This document shows, one piece after another, positions 44,064 through 56,493 of a stretch of 64,000 nucleotides of DNA. The stretch is from Jackrogersella multiformis (taxonomy: Eukaryota > Ascomycota > Sordariomycetes > Xylariales > Hypoxylaceae). Where the stretch lies: NCBI GenBank assembly GCA_902806575.1, contig CADCXD010000003.1, positions 124,001 to 188,000 of the forward strand. Direction: 5' to 3'. Each line of letters opens with the position of its first letter. The first letter of the stretch is position 1. The notes under the pieces are model-generated. The model did no database searches, was not told where the DNA came from, and saw only the letters and a program-made list of their open reading frames with translations. Position numbers and translations under genes: made by a program.

Positions 44064-47000
44064 TTAGTCGAATTTCACAGCGATCCAGCCCTTCATTAAC
44101 TCTCGCCATGACTCGCCGATCTCATCGGCCCACACCTCGGCATTGACTCTTGGGATGGTGGCTTTTATTTTTTCGCAGACATCATTCTTAAAGGCCTTGT
44201 CCTCGTCGTATACTGTTGCGTACTCTCCAAAAGCCCAGTCGCAAAGCCGGTCTCTCCAGCCATCAACATTGTCGAGGTAGCTTTTGAGAAGTTTGATGCG
44301 AGCCTTGATTGTGTTCTCGGATTCGACCGCTGCCGCCGTCATCTTCTTAAGCTCTGGCGCCAGCCATGCGAGCTCAGCCGAAGTACGAAGCTTGTCGGCA
44401 GTCTTAGCTTTCTCGGAGGCGGTGGTGAGATAGTTGACAGTATGCTTAAAAGCTATAATCGACTCACGGAGCATGCCCATAGCATGCAGAGCTGCGAAGC
44501 CGTGGAAAGCGTAAATTTTGGAGTGGATATTTTCTGGTATGTCCAGAAAATCGTTGGTCTGACCTTCGAGGTCTCCCACGATGCTCTTGATGATGAGGCG
44601 GATATTGTCACGCATGTCGTTGGTGGCAGCTTTGAGGATTCCGTTCTCGACAATAGTCTTCACCATATTCACAAGTCTGTGCACGATCCTATGATACCAA
44701 ATCTCGGATAGGGTGAGTGATGCGTAAACGTCGTTCTCTCGACGGCTTCGCTTCGCTTCCTCCTCCTCTGGGAGCTCTATTCCAGTGGTAGCTAGGACAG
44801 TTCTCATGTCCTTTTCGAGGCGAGAAGATGTGGCAAATGCATATTCCCAATCAAATTGTATAATCTGACCCATCTTCGCCGGCTTATACTCCTTTGGCTG
44901 CACATAACAGACAAAATCAAGGAATCGCTCAGCTAGGAGCCCCAGATGTGCGCGGGTTCCCTTAAGTTGAAGTTAGAATTGGACATGGAGATATTTCATA
45001 GGGGTTACAAACCGTAGGAAGGGGTCCATAGTGAACAATCGATTGAAGGGTCGACTCGTCACCTACAAAAGTCTTCGAATTCTCGCCAGTCGGGATAGTG
45101 AAGCTTGAGTAGTCGGTTATATCATATAACTCGTGTTCGATAGAAAGATCGCCTATCAAGTCAGCATCTTCCACTTCCTTAGTATGAGTTGCGATAAAAC
45201 ATACGAACAAGAGGATGGTCCTCGATGGCGATCTCAGCCTTGCCTGCTTTCATCCGCGTGCCTCGGCGGTCCTCTATCACAGCCAAAACAAGGCTGCAGC
45301 TTGCGGCCTGCTTTTTGCCATGCTCGATAATCACAGGGATGCTTGAGTAAGTCCCCATCTCCAGAGAATCCATAATCCTCTTAGGAGTCGTGGTCTTGAG
45401 AGCCCTCGTGAAATGTGTAACAAAAGGCTCTGCAGGGTTGTTGCGACTCGAGCCCAAACCGAAAAGACCGGGTGCTATGGAGGATAACCGATCGATGAAC
45501 AGAAGACCTAGAGAATCGAGTAAGGCGTTCTTCACGTCAAACGTGTCCCAGATGGATTTTGCCCGAGAAACCGAACCCATCAGGAGGTATAGCTTGGACA
45601 GTATTATCCCATGAGCGTTACTTATGGGTTGTGATGCTCTTGTGCATGATTCTAGCCATAGAACAGCCTGTATGAATAGCTGTATGTTTGCATGATATAG
45701 TGAGTTGGTCCCTTTCGGCGTTCGCAAACAACCGAGTCCTGCAACTCTCAAGAGACATGCGGCACCGGTTACTGCAATGTCTGAGAGTGGGTTCACACCC
45801 TGATAAGACAGCATTGCCCGATGGAGACTTGCATCTTCTACACCATACTTATACGCATCTAGGGCGTTGATTGCGATTTCTTTGAAACAAAACATGCATT
45901 CGTCGCCTTTCATCTCGGCACCACAGAACCCGCACGTAAGGTCGGCACCTGTTGCTATGGCGTACCGGATCTTTAAGCACAGCGAAGTCAACATGAGCCG
46001 TTTGAAAACATCAGTACACTAATAGACAAGTGTCAGCGAATCGCCACCCATGACTGGCGGGATGATTGGTTGAATATACCTCAATACACATGACATGAAG
46101 AGACGTCATGAACGAGGAAATCTCTGCCCTGTTCAACTCTTTGATAAATATCATAACTTCGATCAGACATCTAGGGTTATCGTAGCTTTTACCGATGTGG
46201 TTCATGAGACCCGCAACTCTTGTGGTGGTCGAACGATCTGATCCTGAGTCCGATAGCGAGTATCTTGCGACAGTTACGGCCAAAGATACGATGGAAAATG
46301 ATCTCTGAAAGATAGGTTTCATACACTCTGCCCTTGTTAAAGCTTTAGTTAACTTCTCTATCGAAGTGGCAGCTTGCTTCAACGCCCTACAAGGCAATCA
46401 GTATCAGTATTCTCGAGTTGTATATATCAACCAAACTTACCGCTTGCTGTCCGGTTGAGCTTTCACCGCGTCGAACATAGCCGTGAGCAGCATATAGTCG
46501 CAGCCTGCGGCGACAAAGGAATTATCACTCGGGCTCCGCGGAGGTCTAGCCTTTTCTATGGCCTGAAGTAAGTCCTTCTTTACGCCAGACATCTTTTCCG
46601 GTGAACTCTGGTCAGACTCGGCACTCGCAAGCTTCCGTAGACGGATAACCTCCTCGTTCTTTTCTATGGCCTCGGCCTCCCGTTGACATATACCAATCGT
46701 CTCTTCTACGATATGTTTGGCAATTTGGAGGAAATTTTCCGATGTACCGTTGTTTCGGATATACTTCATCATCCTCCAGTAAGGCTCATATTGGTTAATC
46801 TCGAGGAACCTCATAGGGCTGTACTCGTTCTTCATAAACAGTTCTAAGTTTTCCTTTGGATCGCAATGAGTAATTCGAATGTCGAGCCACAACCAGATTT
46901 CGGAGTCACTAAGAGTAGTTCGGTTAATAAAATATCTGTCACCTAAAGTCTGATAGATATAACATTAGCATTCCGTGTGTCTCAAAGTCGAGACTTGGAG

Positions 47001-48236
47001 TTTACCATTACACGTAGATCCAAGGCCTTGTCGGCCTGGGCTTTTGCAAGTAACGCAAAAATCTTTCGGCTACCCTCAGGACAATCCTCAGACATCTGTT
47101 ACGAGTTAGGAATGGAAACTTGTAGACATGGGTGTTAGAGATAAAGACTCACCGAGTACTGGTGGGTAGCCATAATGTACCGAAACAAGAACTTTCGATC
47201 ATTAACAAAGTTCTTATTCAATGATGCAGCAATCTGGATAGGTGTTAGTAAAGCTGAGATATAAGCACTTTGAGGATAAATTACCTGCTGGGCGTTCTTC
47301 CAGTCTGAGTTCCAGACGCAAGCATCAAAGCACCGAGTGCATGCCTTCTGGTCTTTCGGGAGAGCTTTCACCAGTCTTCCGCGAAGCAGACCAATTGTCT
47401 CGGAATACTTCACGTCAGTGTGATGGCAGGCAAACTCGTATAGATCTAGAGTGTCGACATCGGAGATAGTCGCATTTTCCTTCACCAGTTTCTCAACCGC
47501 GATTTTCCCAGCATTGCGGTCTGCGACGTTATCACCCCGCGACTTGGCGGCAATCTCAACGGCCTATAAGATATAGTTAGCTATTGAGACTAATATAATA
47601 TTATAGGTACCATTCGTTTGAAGAAAGAAAGTTCCTCTGCGAACTAGAATAGATCTAGCAAAATATGCCTATGTAGAAAGTGAAAATATCAATGCGACTG
47701 AAACCCTATCGACCAATACCCATCAAAGGTCAAGCCATCCAAGGTGCTTCTCCTATCTTGACGGTAAACTAGTATCCTTATTTTTGATGAGAAGGCTATT
47801 GACACTCAGGAGGTCAACGCTATCACCGTAAAAGATTCCTTGGACCAAAAGACTGCTAGAGAGTTCACAAAGGGTTCTTGGAAAACACGGCAGATCTGTT
47901 TAACTGAACAGTGCTGGTTTCGAGATGAAGTCAACAGTACTGACGCCTTTATATTTAAAACGACACTCTTGGTAAATGAGGAGATGGAGATATAAGTCTT
48001 GAATAGAATGTTGCCGGGGAGGTGAAAGATGTTAAAGGGAACAAGAGATGGAAAAACTGAAGCAATATAAATCTACTCACCAGATAATAAGTGTCTTTGG
48101 TGGCCCTAAAACGCTGTCTCGCCACGTTGGCAGCGTTCACCCATTGTTCTTCGCCAAAAACCGTCAAAAGGGCGGCAGGCATAGACGGTTTGAGGAAAAC
48201 GGGCCGAGCACTCGGCTTTGGCAGGTCGGGCTTCAT
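44064..48236 (-). CDS. NAA25: NatB auxiliary subunit Naa25/Mdm20
   Basis: Non-catalytic, ribosome-anchoring subunit of the N-terminal acetyltransferase NatB (Met-Asp/Glu/Asn substrates). Nine exons on the minus strand: 48081-48236, 47285-47563, 47153-47233, 47006-47095, 46441-46949, 46080-46386, 45205-46018, 45013-45152, 44064-44960 (1090 residues). The N-terminus (EEQWVNAANVARQRFRATKD), the DTLDLYEFAC and TIGLLRGRLVKALPKDQ segments, and the later LSKLYLLMGSVSRAKSIWD / DVKNALLDSLGLLFIDR block fit the TPR-rich PF09797 family. A Cys4 cluster, CGFC-x9-CMFC, just after the middle could bind zinc. Intron 7 (45153-45204) was placed by its CTGAC branch site and TAG end; a GTTCGT|...CTAAG alternative exists. 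Intron 1 is 517 bases, several times longer than other introns here. Length is at the upper end for the family. Confidence 0.75.
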
Positions 48237-49230
48237 GATGAATATATCAACAACGAAGTGCCTAAGTTGAACTTGACGGTAAGTGACGCAGTGAGTGATG
48301 AATAAGGGGTTGAAGTTGTCTAGGGTAGTACCTAGAAATGATGTTATAGGTGTTATGGGTGGATAGTTGGATGTTGGATGTGTGGATAGGTGGAAATCAA
48401 ACTGATCGAAAGAACAAATTCGACTGGGGTATCATCGCAGGTGAGAAAATACAGAATGACATTAAATTGAAAATTTGACGATATGAAGTCTCCTTAGAAC
48501 CATAACCGGGACGAGAAATGATTTTTAAGGAAGGGCGTGAGCCACGGTAAATAAACTTGTTGTAGTAGGTATAGGTAGTGCGTTACTCTTGTTGGACGAG
48601 AAATGTTGAAGCATTGATGGATAGTACTAAATTTACTAAATTCTGCCGTTGGTGGGGCTCCCCCACCTTCCATATATAGTAGGCGGTATGGTCGCAGAAC
48701 AACTTGGAATCAAAATAGAATAATCAGATGGAGCTAAACCTTGAACGGCTGATCGATTATGTAACACCATACAAATTACCATACAAATTAACAATTATTA
48801 CATGTAACCTTAATGTAGGTACATATTTCATAGGCTGCACTTTCGACGATTAAGGTTTCCAACCACATTGTTTTATATGGGAGATGGAAGGTACGGACTT
48901 TGGAAGGTGCAGGGCACCGTGGTGTACCTAGGTATATCTCATCTAAACCATAAAAGCTCATTCAGAGTCAACCTCTACAATAGAACACTACATACCTTTT
49001 TTCCTAGGTATGTAAATGTGAGCTTTGTATCTAGCTTTGACACAATTACCGCGTAAGTGATGAGTTTTTTTATTGCTCGTGATAATGTACACTTTCACAC
49101 CTAGAAGAACCTTCATCGTTTATCAGGTGCCGAGGGCATGGGTACCTAGGTAGGCTTCAGCTCATCTGGCCCTTCATCCACGATATCCTTCAGAGATGGA
49201 TATATGGATGTTTAGATCGCCTCGAAAGTT
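48237..49230. other. intergenic, NAA25 upstream region
   Basis: Upstream of NAA25 and downstream of COX23 (same strand). It is AT-rich, with a TCCATATATAGTAGG string at about 48668-48682. Short plus-strand frames here have no recognisable similarity. No gene is seen. Confidence 0.5.
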
Positions 49231-49707
49231 TCAGTCCGGTCCCCAGAAAACAGATCCCCCTTCCCTCTTACGCTTGTTGATCTTCCAGAAAACAATGTTA
49301 GAAATATTGAGTAGAATTTGGAATGCGAATGCGGAATTTATCCTTACCCATTCTTTTTTGCATGCGCGATATGCCCTAGATATAATATCACCGTCAATAT
49401 TCGTCCATCATCACTAGACCTTCCAACCGCTGGAGTGACTCACTCGAAGTAGTCTGTACACATCTGCCTGTCTCCCCCATTTCGATTCAAGCAACGAATA
49501 CTTCGAGCAGCAGCGTCTTGGCAAGGGTCGAAGTATTCACTGCTGGATTTGCTATCGCGAGCGCGAGCACGGTCAGAGAGTCGGAGAATCGGAGGATCAG
49601 AGGATACGAATTCGATTTTGAATAATATACTATCCGACTTACTTTTGGAACTTGTGCTTGGTCTCCTTATCCCAAGGATTCCCCTCTTTGTCAGCTTTTG
49701 AGGACAT
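49231..49707 (-). CDS. COX23: cytochrome c oxidase assembly factor Cox23
   Basis: Small twin-CX9C (CHCH) protein of the mitochondrial intermembrane space needed for cytochrome oxidase assembly, imported by the Mia40 disulfide relay. Four small exons on the minus strand: 49643-49707, 49444-49551, 49348-49375, 49231-49281 (83 residues). Splicing gives MSSKADKEGNPWDKETKHKF, then SSSEYFDP and the motif C-QDAAARSIR-C-LNRNGGDRQM-C-TDYFEAYRA-C-KKEW, that is CX9C-X10-CX9C, with the second helix split over exons 2 and 3. Introns are 91, 68 and 66 bases, all GT-AG and all in phase; intron 3 has a TTTCTAAC branch site. No single reading frame spans the gene, so simple ORF calling misses it. The last exon (INKRKREGG and a short tail) is the least certain part. 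Confidence 0.88.
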
Positions 49708-52109
49708 CGTGGGCCCTGAATTGCGTGTGCAAGGTACCGATGTAGATGTAAGTCTGTAGGTATTAGTGTACCTAGGAATGTATGAAAGCTTTCACCTCGG
49801 CGCGTCATTCTAGAATTTACTGAGCACAGGGCACCCAGCCAAGGATTAGATGGGTACCTAGGTACCGTCAGCTAGGTACCTTATATAGGTAGCACCATCC
49901 GGCAAAAGGGGTTTTATTTTACCGCACACTGATCCCGAGGTCCTAGGTACTTACCTAGGGTACCAAGGTACCTAGCTAGTGTTTGCGCATAATCCTCTTA
50001 TAAGGGTTGCTCCCTTTTAAATGTTCAAGACTTGTCCAATATTCCACGTCGAACCTGAAGAAATCGGAATAAACATTTAAATGCATGAAAGACTCTTCCA
50101 TATCAGTTACCATAGGCTATTTCTATCAATTACCATAGGTTATTCCTTATGCTTACATAAGTACCTAGGTAGTATGTTTAAGACTTGATGGCGTCTTCGT
50201 GGGCCGAATCCTTCCCTAAAAGGCTGAAATTGAAGAAGTAAATTCCTTGGGAAGCCGTCGTCAAAGGAACGTGCTAATATTGGATTAATATAGAAAATAG
50301 ACTCAAGTATATGTGCACAATCTCTAAGACATGGCTTGAACAATCTTGTATAAAAACCGGCAATGTACTACGGTTGATAGTAGGTATGTATGTCGCCAGC
50401 TGGATAATACTACATTACCTACCTGGTAGCCTGTAGTACCTAGTTGGATAATACTACATAGGCAGATAGGTACCCTAGGTAGTGTATGCTGACGTGAGAA
50501 TCTAAAAGGGGTTGACGCTCGCTAGTAACGTCCAGCCAATCGATACAGTATCTACCTACTGAGGTAGGTAGGTAGGTATGTAGGTATGTATGCTGGTATT
50601 ATGTAGCTGTGTAGGTAGGCTGGTAGGTACAATACCAGGTACCCAGGTAGGTATCTTATGAAAAGGCCCAAAAGACCCGAATAGACTAATGTGGCTCAGA
50701 TCTTTGCATCTGCCAAACCGCATAGCCGCCGATTCTTGGCCAGGCTGACCAGGAACTGCAGATGGGGCTTAAAAGTCGGGTCCTTTACGAGCTACCCAGT
50801 CACCGGCTGACATGTCAACATAGCGGAACTTGGCATATTGATGGCAGGGTTTGCCTTTACTACCTGGTATTACGGTATTACTTATTTCAAGCGCTGTCGA
50901 TGCTTAAGTCGCAGAGTCGGAATGTTAGATTGGTACTAGGTAATTGGATTTCCACTGCCAGTCACCTCGTAATGTCACGTACCCTAGGTAGGTATGTATG
51001 ATCCTCCAACTACCTACCTAGGTACCTTCACTACAACCATATCTAACCTCATTCATCTCGCAACATTCTACGGTTGATACCATCTAAGTAACTAGGTACC
51101 TGAGTAGGCAGGAGGTAGGTAAGTCATACGTCCTGGTTTGTCAGAGGATGGTACTATTATCTTCTTAGGATTGCACCAAGTACCAAGTGCTCCTATCTGA
51201 CGCATAGGAGACAAATACCTACCTGCTATTTCGTCGCAGCTTGTGGCAGACAGGAGGGCGGCGGGAATCCCACATTTATTAGCGATATCGTATCCGCCTG
51301 TCCTAGGTATCCTATCTAATATCTACCTACACTAGGTAGGGTATCGCATGGCAAAGCATGGCCTACATTCCTGGCATGGCCTGCCATTACATACCTGGGG
51401 TACACTCTACGCCTACTTTACTAAGCCTTAGGGCACCGACCGAGGGACCTTAGAAGTTCAACTGTGGCTCACCCGTGGTCTCCTGGATTCTGATAATTAA
51501 TAGCCCTACGAATTCTGAACGTCAAATGTCAGAGACAAGGCTGAAGGGTTACATAAACAATGCTTGTAGGACTATGAGACTCTGTTGAAATTTACATAGA
51601 TCTCTCCTGCATGCATTAGGTGTATACTCGGGCAGTGTGTCGGATCGTATTCCGAGGGGCGTGATTTCACTGTCATGAACTTTTTCACAGGAAGACTTTC
51701 TGAAACAGCCCGAAGGGTTTTTTCAGCATGGAGAGTCAGCACCCGACGGTGGGTTTGTCAGGTTACGAATCGTCCAATAAGCAGTACATATTCTGCAGGG
51801 GATGCGGCCCCCCAAAGATCCAAGCCTATCCAAGCCCTGGGGTCATGAGTATTATTCCCCTTTTGTAACCATACGCAGGGGTCATACCAGGATTATATTA
51901 TTTACCAGAGCTCAACTTCAGCCCAGAGGTATGTAATAGACGTAGCATGATGAATCCTTCATAACCCTTCCTGTTTTCCTACAACAACCTACCTAGGTGT
52001 CTTCTCTTTCTCTTTTTTCTCAATTTCTCATCTCGAACGTCGATGCGGTAGAACCCGCGTGGCGAAGCTAAAGTTCGCCCGTATCATCACCAACACACAC
52101 AAGTCCACG
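49708..52109. other. intergenic desert rich in TACCTAGGTA motifs
   Basis: About 2.4 kb without a convincing gene. The palindromic TACCTAGGTA and AGGTAGGTAGGTA runs are densest here (49852-49865, 49942-49975, 50548-50590, 50630-50652, 50990-51025). Two related segments ending GGATAATACTACAT occur at about 50402-50415 and 50445-50458, a short local duplication. Two frames of 67 and 79 codons look like chance. Confidence 0.5.
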
Positions 52110-53025
52110 ATGTCTGTCAATCATCATGATCAGCCCGGCCTGGAAGTGGCGCCAGAGCCTGAGTTACCGCAGGTTGTCGAGAAGTCGCCCATGATGGAGA
52201 AACCGTACGGCGGCGCGGCGCAGTATCCGTATGGGCAGTATGCGCAGCCGCCGCCACCACCACAGGCCTACCCAGTCCCCTTCAATGCGTATCCGAATGC
52301 CGGATATCCGCCTTCGGCCTATCCTCCAGCGAGTCCGGTCACGATGGCGGCCCAGCCCCAGTCATACTGGGGAGGTTCTCAGAGCGGCGCGCGTATGGCC
52401 GACGGATACTCCGTGAACGGCGTACCGCCTAGCGGTGGAATGATATTAGGACTAAAGAAGAAGACGTTTTGGCTAATATTCACACCTCTCCTCGTCTTGC
52501 TCGTTCTTGGTCTAGCCGTCGGATTAGGGGCGGGATTAGGGGTTTCGCATAACAAAACCGATTCAACTGCTGCTGCTGCTGCTAGGTAAGCGATATAGAG
52601 CGAATCTTCATATAGGTTCCGATATACGAACTAGTCTTGACTGACGCTCAAATAGTGATAGCCCTACTTCGACATCATCATCCCCCTCCAGCACATCTAG
52701 CACATCTAGCTCAACACCCGCGCCGACGCCGATTGCGTGTCCCCAGGCCAACGGAACAATATACCAAGGAGCGGGCTCCGACCCGTTCCTAGTTCTCTGC
52801 AACCTGGACTACAACGGAAACAGCGCCAGCAGTGGAACGACAGACGTCGGGAACAAGCAGGCGAGCACAGTCGAACATTGTATCGACGCGTGCTCGGATA
52901 ACACGGCGTGCGTCGGCGCCGGGTGGGGAAATTTCAACGGAAACAATGTCTGCTGGATGAAGGGGTCTCTAGGAAAGTCCCAGGCGTCGCCGAATTGGTT
53001 TTTCGTCGTCAGGCAGAAACAGTAA
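52110..53025 (+). CDS. membrane-anchored PAN/Apple-like domain protein
   Basis: Two exons, 52110-52585 and 52656-53025, with a 70-base intron; 281 residues. Residues 1-115 are Pro/Tyr/Ala-rich (YPYGQYAQPPPPPQAYP) and cytoplasmic by prediction. A basic GLKKKTFWL precedes a single strong membrane helix at about residues 127-150 (IFTPLLVLLVLGLAVGLGAG), giving a type II topology. After a Ser/Thr-rich stalk (STSSSPSSTSSTSSS) comes a cysteine domain of about 85 residues: CPQANGTIY, LVLCNLDYNGN, CIDACSDNTACVGAGW and CWMKGSLG, the layout of fungal PAN/Apple-like modules, ending FFVVRQK. The ectodomain probably binds carbohydrate or protein. I use ATG 52110 because the open frame further upstream has no ATG. 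Confidence 0.8.
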
Positions 53026-53465
53026 CTTTCAATGTGCATGCAATTTGCCTGGTGGGAATTATTCTCTTCTTTAGCAGGGCGTTCAAAACGGCATATAAAT
53101 AATGGTAACGCAATTGGAGGGCAACGATGGGCTTCGATTCGATTCGTGTTAGAGTATATCATATTCATACTTGTTCATTTGTTTTCTTGATTGTAAATTG
53201 ATCCATACCTAGCTAATTCTTTTTTTTGTGTTGCCCTGAATAGCGACAATGAAGCCCCTGATGCCTCTGACGATCTGCTATGCATTGGGTTTTGTAGCGC
53301 TGAACTTGCACACAAGTAAAATCATGAAACATCATTTATTACGATTGCTTTACTTTCCATCCAAGCTTTTATACTAGCTATGTACAGCTAAGCCCTCACA
53401 GTAGCCAAGTATCCAGCTCTTCTCAAGCGTAAACCCATTACCGGTATTAGTCTTCCATGTCCAGG
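53026..53465. other. intergenic between convergent genes
   Basis: 3' spacer between the PAN-domain gene and the tannase-family gene, AT-rich. No gene is seen. Confidence 0.5.
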
Positions 53466-55410
53466 TCATATGATATCGAAAGTCTTGAACACGTCCACAA
53501 TGACCGAGAAGGGATTCATATACGACATGGCGGCCGCGCTGTGTGCTACTTGACTGGTACTGTTATCGCCACCGTCACCGGCACTATACGATTATGAGTT
53601 AGTTATATCCCGAGACAGCAAAGAGAGCAACAGGGCGAAAGCTAGAATAAGGGCTATATAGGGAGAACGTAGTAGGGGAGGAAAGTAAAATAGGGGGCAG
53701 CACTAACCCGCAACTCCAACTCGCAGCATCGTCTACATTCCCCGAGCCGTCCCACTTCGCGGTCTCGGGGTACGCGCAGATGGGCCTCTGCCTCAGCACG
53801 CCGGACGACGGGTCCGTGGACGTCTTCCAGGTGGTGGCGACGACCTGGTCGACCGGCACGCCGTTCTCGACCCAGTCCACCAGCGCGAGCAGGGCGTCGT
53901 GCTTCGCGTCCGCGTACCCCGGCACGCTGTACGTGTCGTTGCCCAGCACGGAGGCCTGGCTCGCGCCGCCCAGCGCCCACGGCGCGTCCACCATCGTCGT
54001 CCAGCAGTGTTGCATGCCCGGGATCTCCAGCCGCCGGAAGAAGTCCCGCGCCGCCGTCACGTTGCCGCCGCTCGTCGTCTCCACCGTGCGGTTATAGTAC
54101 AGCCCGCTCGACGTCGTCGGCACCAGCCCGTCTGCCGCCCCGTGGTACATCAGCATCTTGCCGCCGCGGTCGCGGAAAGTCGTCAGGTTGTAGTCGTCGG
54201 CCGTGGAGTTGCCCGGGTCCGTCGCCTCCGCCACCTGCAGGATGCTGTCGTTGAAGTGCGCGGCCTCGAACAGCGGGTCGTTCAGCACGAAGTACCGCAC
54301 GTACCCCAGGCCGTACGGGCTCGCGTCCGAGTAGTTCAGCACCGTGTACAGCTGGTTCTCGGAGCCCGGCAGGAACCCCGGCATCACCTGCTCGCCCGTG
54401 GAGTCGAGTACGTAGCCGCCGTACACGTGCTGCAGCGTCTCGATCTGCGCGTCGCTCATGCAGTTCCTGGATTTGGCGAAGTCGGACGCGGAGTCCTCGT
54501 TGCCGTTGCTGCACCGCATCTGGTCCCAGTTTATGTTGCACTGCTCGGGCGAGCTGATGATGCCGTCGGAGACCCCGTCGTTGCCGTCGCACTGTCTCAC
54601 CACCTCGGCGCTGATGGGCGGCAGCGTCTCCCAGGCGATATGGCTAGGGTCGTTGGCGGGCCAGTTGTACGTAGCCAGCTTGCAAATCCACGTATTGAGG
54701 TGGTCCGTATACCAAGACGGAGCACCGACTAATACGCCATCGAAGCTGCCGGGCGATATTTGCACTTCCTTCAAGCCTTGCCGCCCGCCCGTCGAGCATC
54801 CGCTATAGTACGAGTGGCCGATAGGCTTCGCGTAGTAAGTCGCGACAAGCGTTTTGCTGATCTGCACGGTCCCGTGCAGCGCGCGGTAGCCCCAATCTAT
54901 CTTCATCTCAGGTTGGTTGAGGGCCCATCGGATATCGGCCGTGGTCGAGTTGTGACCCGTGTCCGTCGAGATGACGGCAAAGCCATAACGAACACCCGCG
55001 CCCATGTCCAGCCAGTTGATACCGCCGCCGAATCCGCCGTTGCCGACGGTTAACAAGCGTCCATTCCACTCGGCGGGCAGGAACATGCCGAACCTGTACG
55101 CAGAGATGGGCGAGGACGCAACGGAAATAATGACGGCGCACAGCTCCGGCAGGTTCGTCGGCGGGATCGGGTACATGAGATCCGTCAGGGGCTCGCCGAA
55201 CGAGCTGCCGGCGCTGACGTACTCGACCCTCTCGACCTTGGCCGCGACCGGGAGCACGTTGGCGAAGGTTTCCACATCGCAGCTCACCTGCCTGCGGCTC
55301 TTGCTATTATCGACGGTGTTGCCATTGCTCTCAGCCGACGCAGCAGCGACTAGCGAGGCGGCCACCACCGCGACGTTTATAGATAATTGGAGGATGCCCG
55401 GGTATCTCAT
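53466..55410 (-). CDS. tannase/feruloyl esterase family hydrolase
   Basis: Secreted serine esterase of the tannase/feruloyl esterase family (PF07519) acting on phenolic esters of plant material. Preferred model on the minus strand: exon 1 53708-55410 and exon 2 53466-53583, 606 residues; reading straight through instead ends at 53599 with 603 residues. The spliced form is favoured by a GTTAGT donor, a TAACTAAC branch site and a TATAG acceptor. Signal peptide at about residues 1-26. Catalytic set: nucleophile Ser in GCSTGGRQG, Asp in HGAADGLVP and His in PGMQHCW; the Cys before Ser and the Cys after His form the family's CS-D-HC disulfide. Several Asn sequons are present. The coding region is markedly GC-rich, so long antisense frames arise that are shadows. 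Confidence 0.93.
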
Positions 55411-56493
55411 CGCGAACGTGTCATTCCTCCGCTACGATATGGAAGCGAAACGTCTCTTATTGGGGGGGGCTGCGAGTATCCAGGTGGGCTACAACTTCAG
55501 GCTAATCTTGGGATGATATAATATGTATATATGCTACTCGATCTGCGAACACAGACACGTACGTATATACGTAGACGCATATATACTCGCCTATCTAAGG
55601 GAGCGGCCACGCATGACCAGACCAGGCTGCTGCACGGATCGCCCTGGCATGACGGGCCCGTGGGAGGTTGGGGTAGGTATAAGTCACACACCTCATATTA
55701 GTTGTAGCTAGCCTCCCTGTGCCACCACGGCGCCGGCGCTGCAAACAGCGATCTACAAAGTTTCTTTCCCGGGGTAGACGAATAGGCGTAAAGGGATATC
55801 TATCCACTAACACGGGAGCGAGCGGTGTCCAGCAGAAGCAGAAGCAGAAGCGCCTAGCCAGTTTGCTCACCCCCAACATAGCGCATAACATCGCCGGATA
55901 CGACCCTAGAGTCATTTTCAGGTGCGGGGTTTCCTACCCGCGGGAACAATGAAGCTACATTCTTGCCCCGGCTGGAATGGTCTTATTTACCTTAGGTACT
56001 TACCTACTTACCTAGGTACCTACCTAGCGGTAACTAGCGTGTGTTGTTGATTTTAAGTCCGAGGTGTTAGGACGGGTGTTTCCGAATGCAGGTCCTAGTT
56101 TGCTGTCGTAAGTGTCTGACTTGAGCAGAGACCTCTTCTCGGGTGCTAGGAGTCCGGGGGGTAGAAATGCTAGGGAAGAGTACTGTGGCTAGCTACCTGA
56201 GCGACTATTTAGAGAGGAGTCGGGAAATATTGTCACTAGTTCGAATGTGGCTTTATGCAGTAGACGTGTTTTGCCCGAGGAGGCTTTTTTGATTACGTAT
56301 GTCCCTTGAATTCTTGAATTTCCTTGCTGGGTAGCCACAACACTACCTATAGACTCCGCAAAGACTAATGTACGAGACCATTATTGTACCAATATCCCAT
56401 CACTGTCAAACTTCAAGACGTCATTCCAAACGAGCTTGGGCATCTCCAAGATTTTGTATGCCAGAAATAGCTGACAATCATCTCAAGGGAACA
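55411..56493. other. intergenic, esterase upstream region
   Basis: Upstream of the tannase-family gene and downstream of the Dal5-like transporter. It contains a GCAGAAGCAGAAGCAGAAGC short tandem repeat (about 55832-55851) and a TACCTACTTACCTAGGTACCTACCTAG motif (about 56001-56027). A 106-codon minus frame at 55595-55915 is not convincing. Confidence 0.45.

Noticed and set aside
49440..49808. 122-codon minus-strand frame as a single-exon gene
   Set aside because: It reads through Cox23 intron 1 and the 5' flank; the spliced Cox23 model explains the conserved part better.
53899..54732. 277-codon plus-strand frame opposite the tannase-family gene
   Set aside because: Arg/Val/His-rich low-complexity translation produced by GC-rich antisense of a clear esterase; a shadow.
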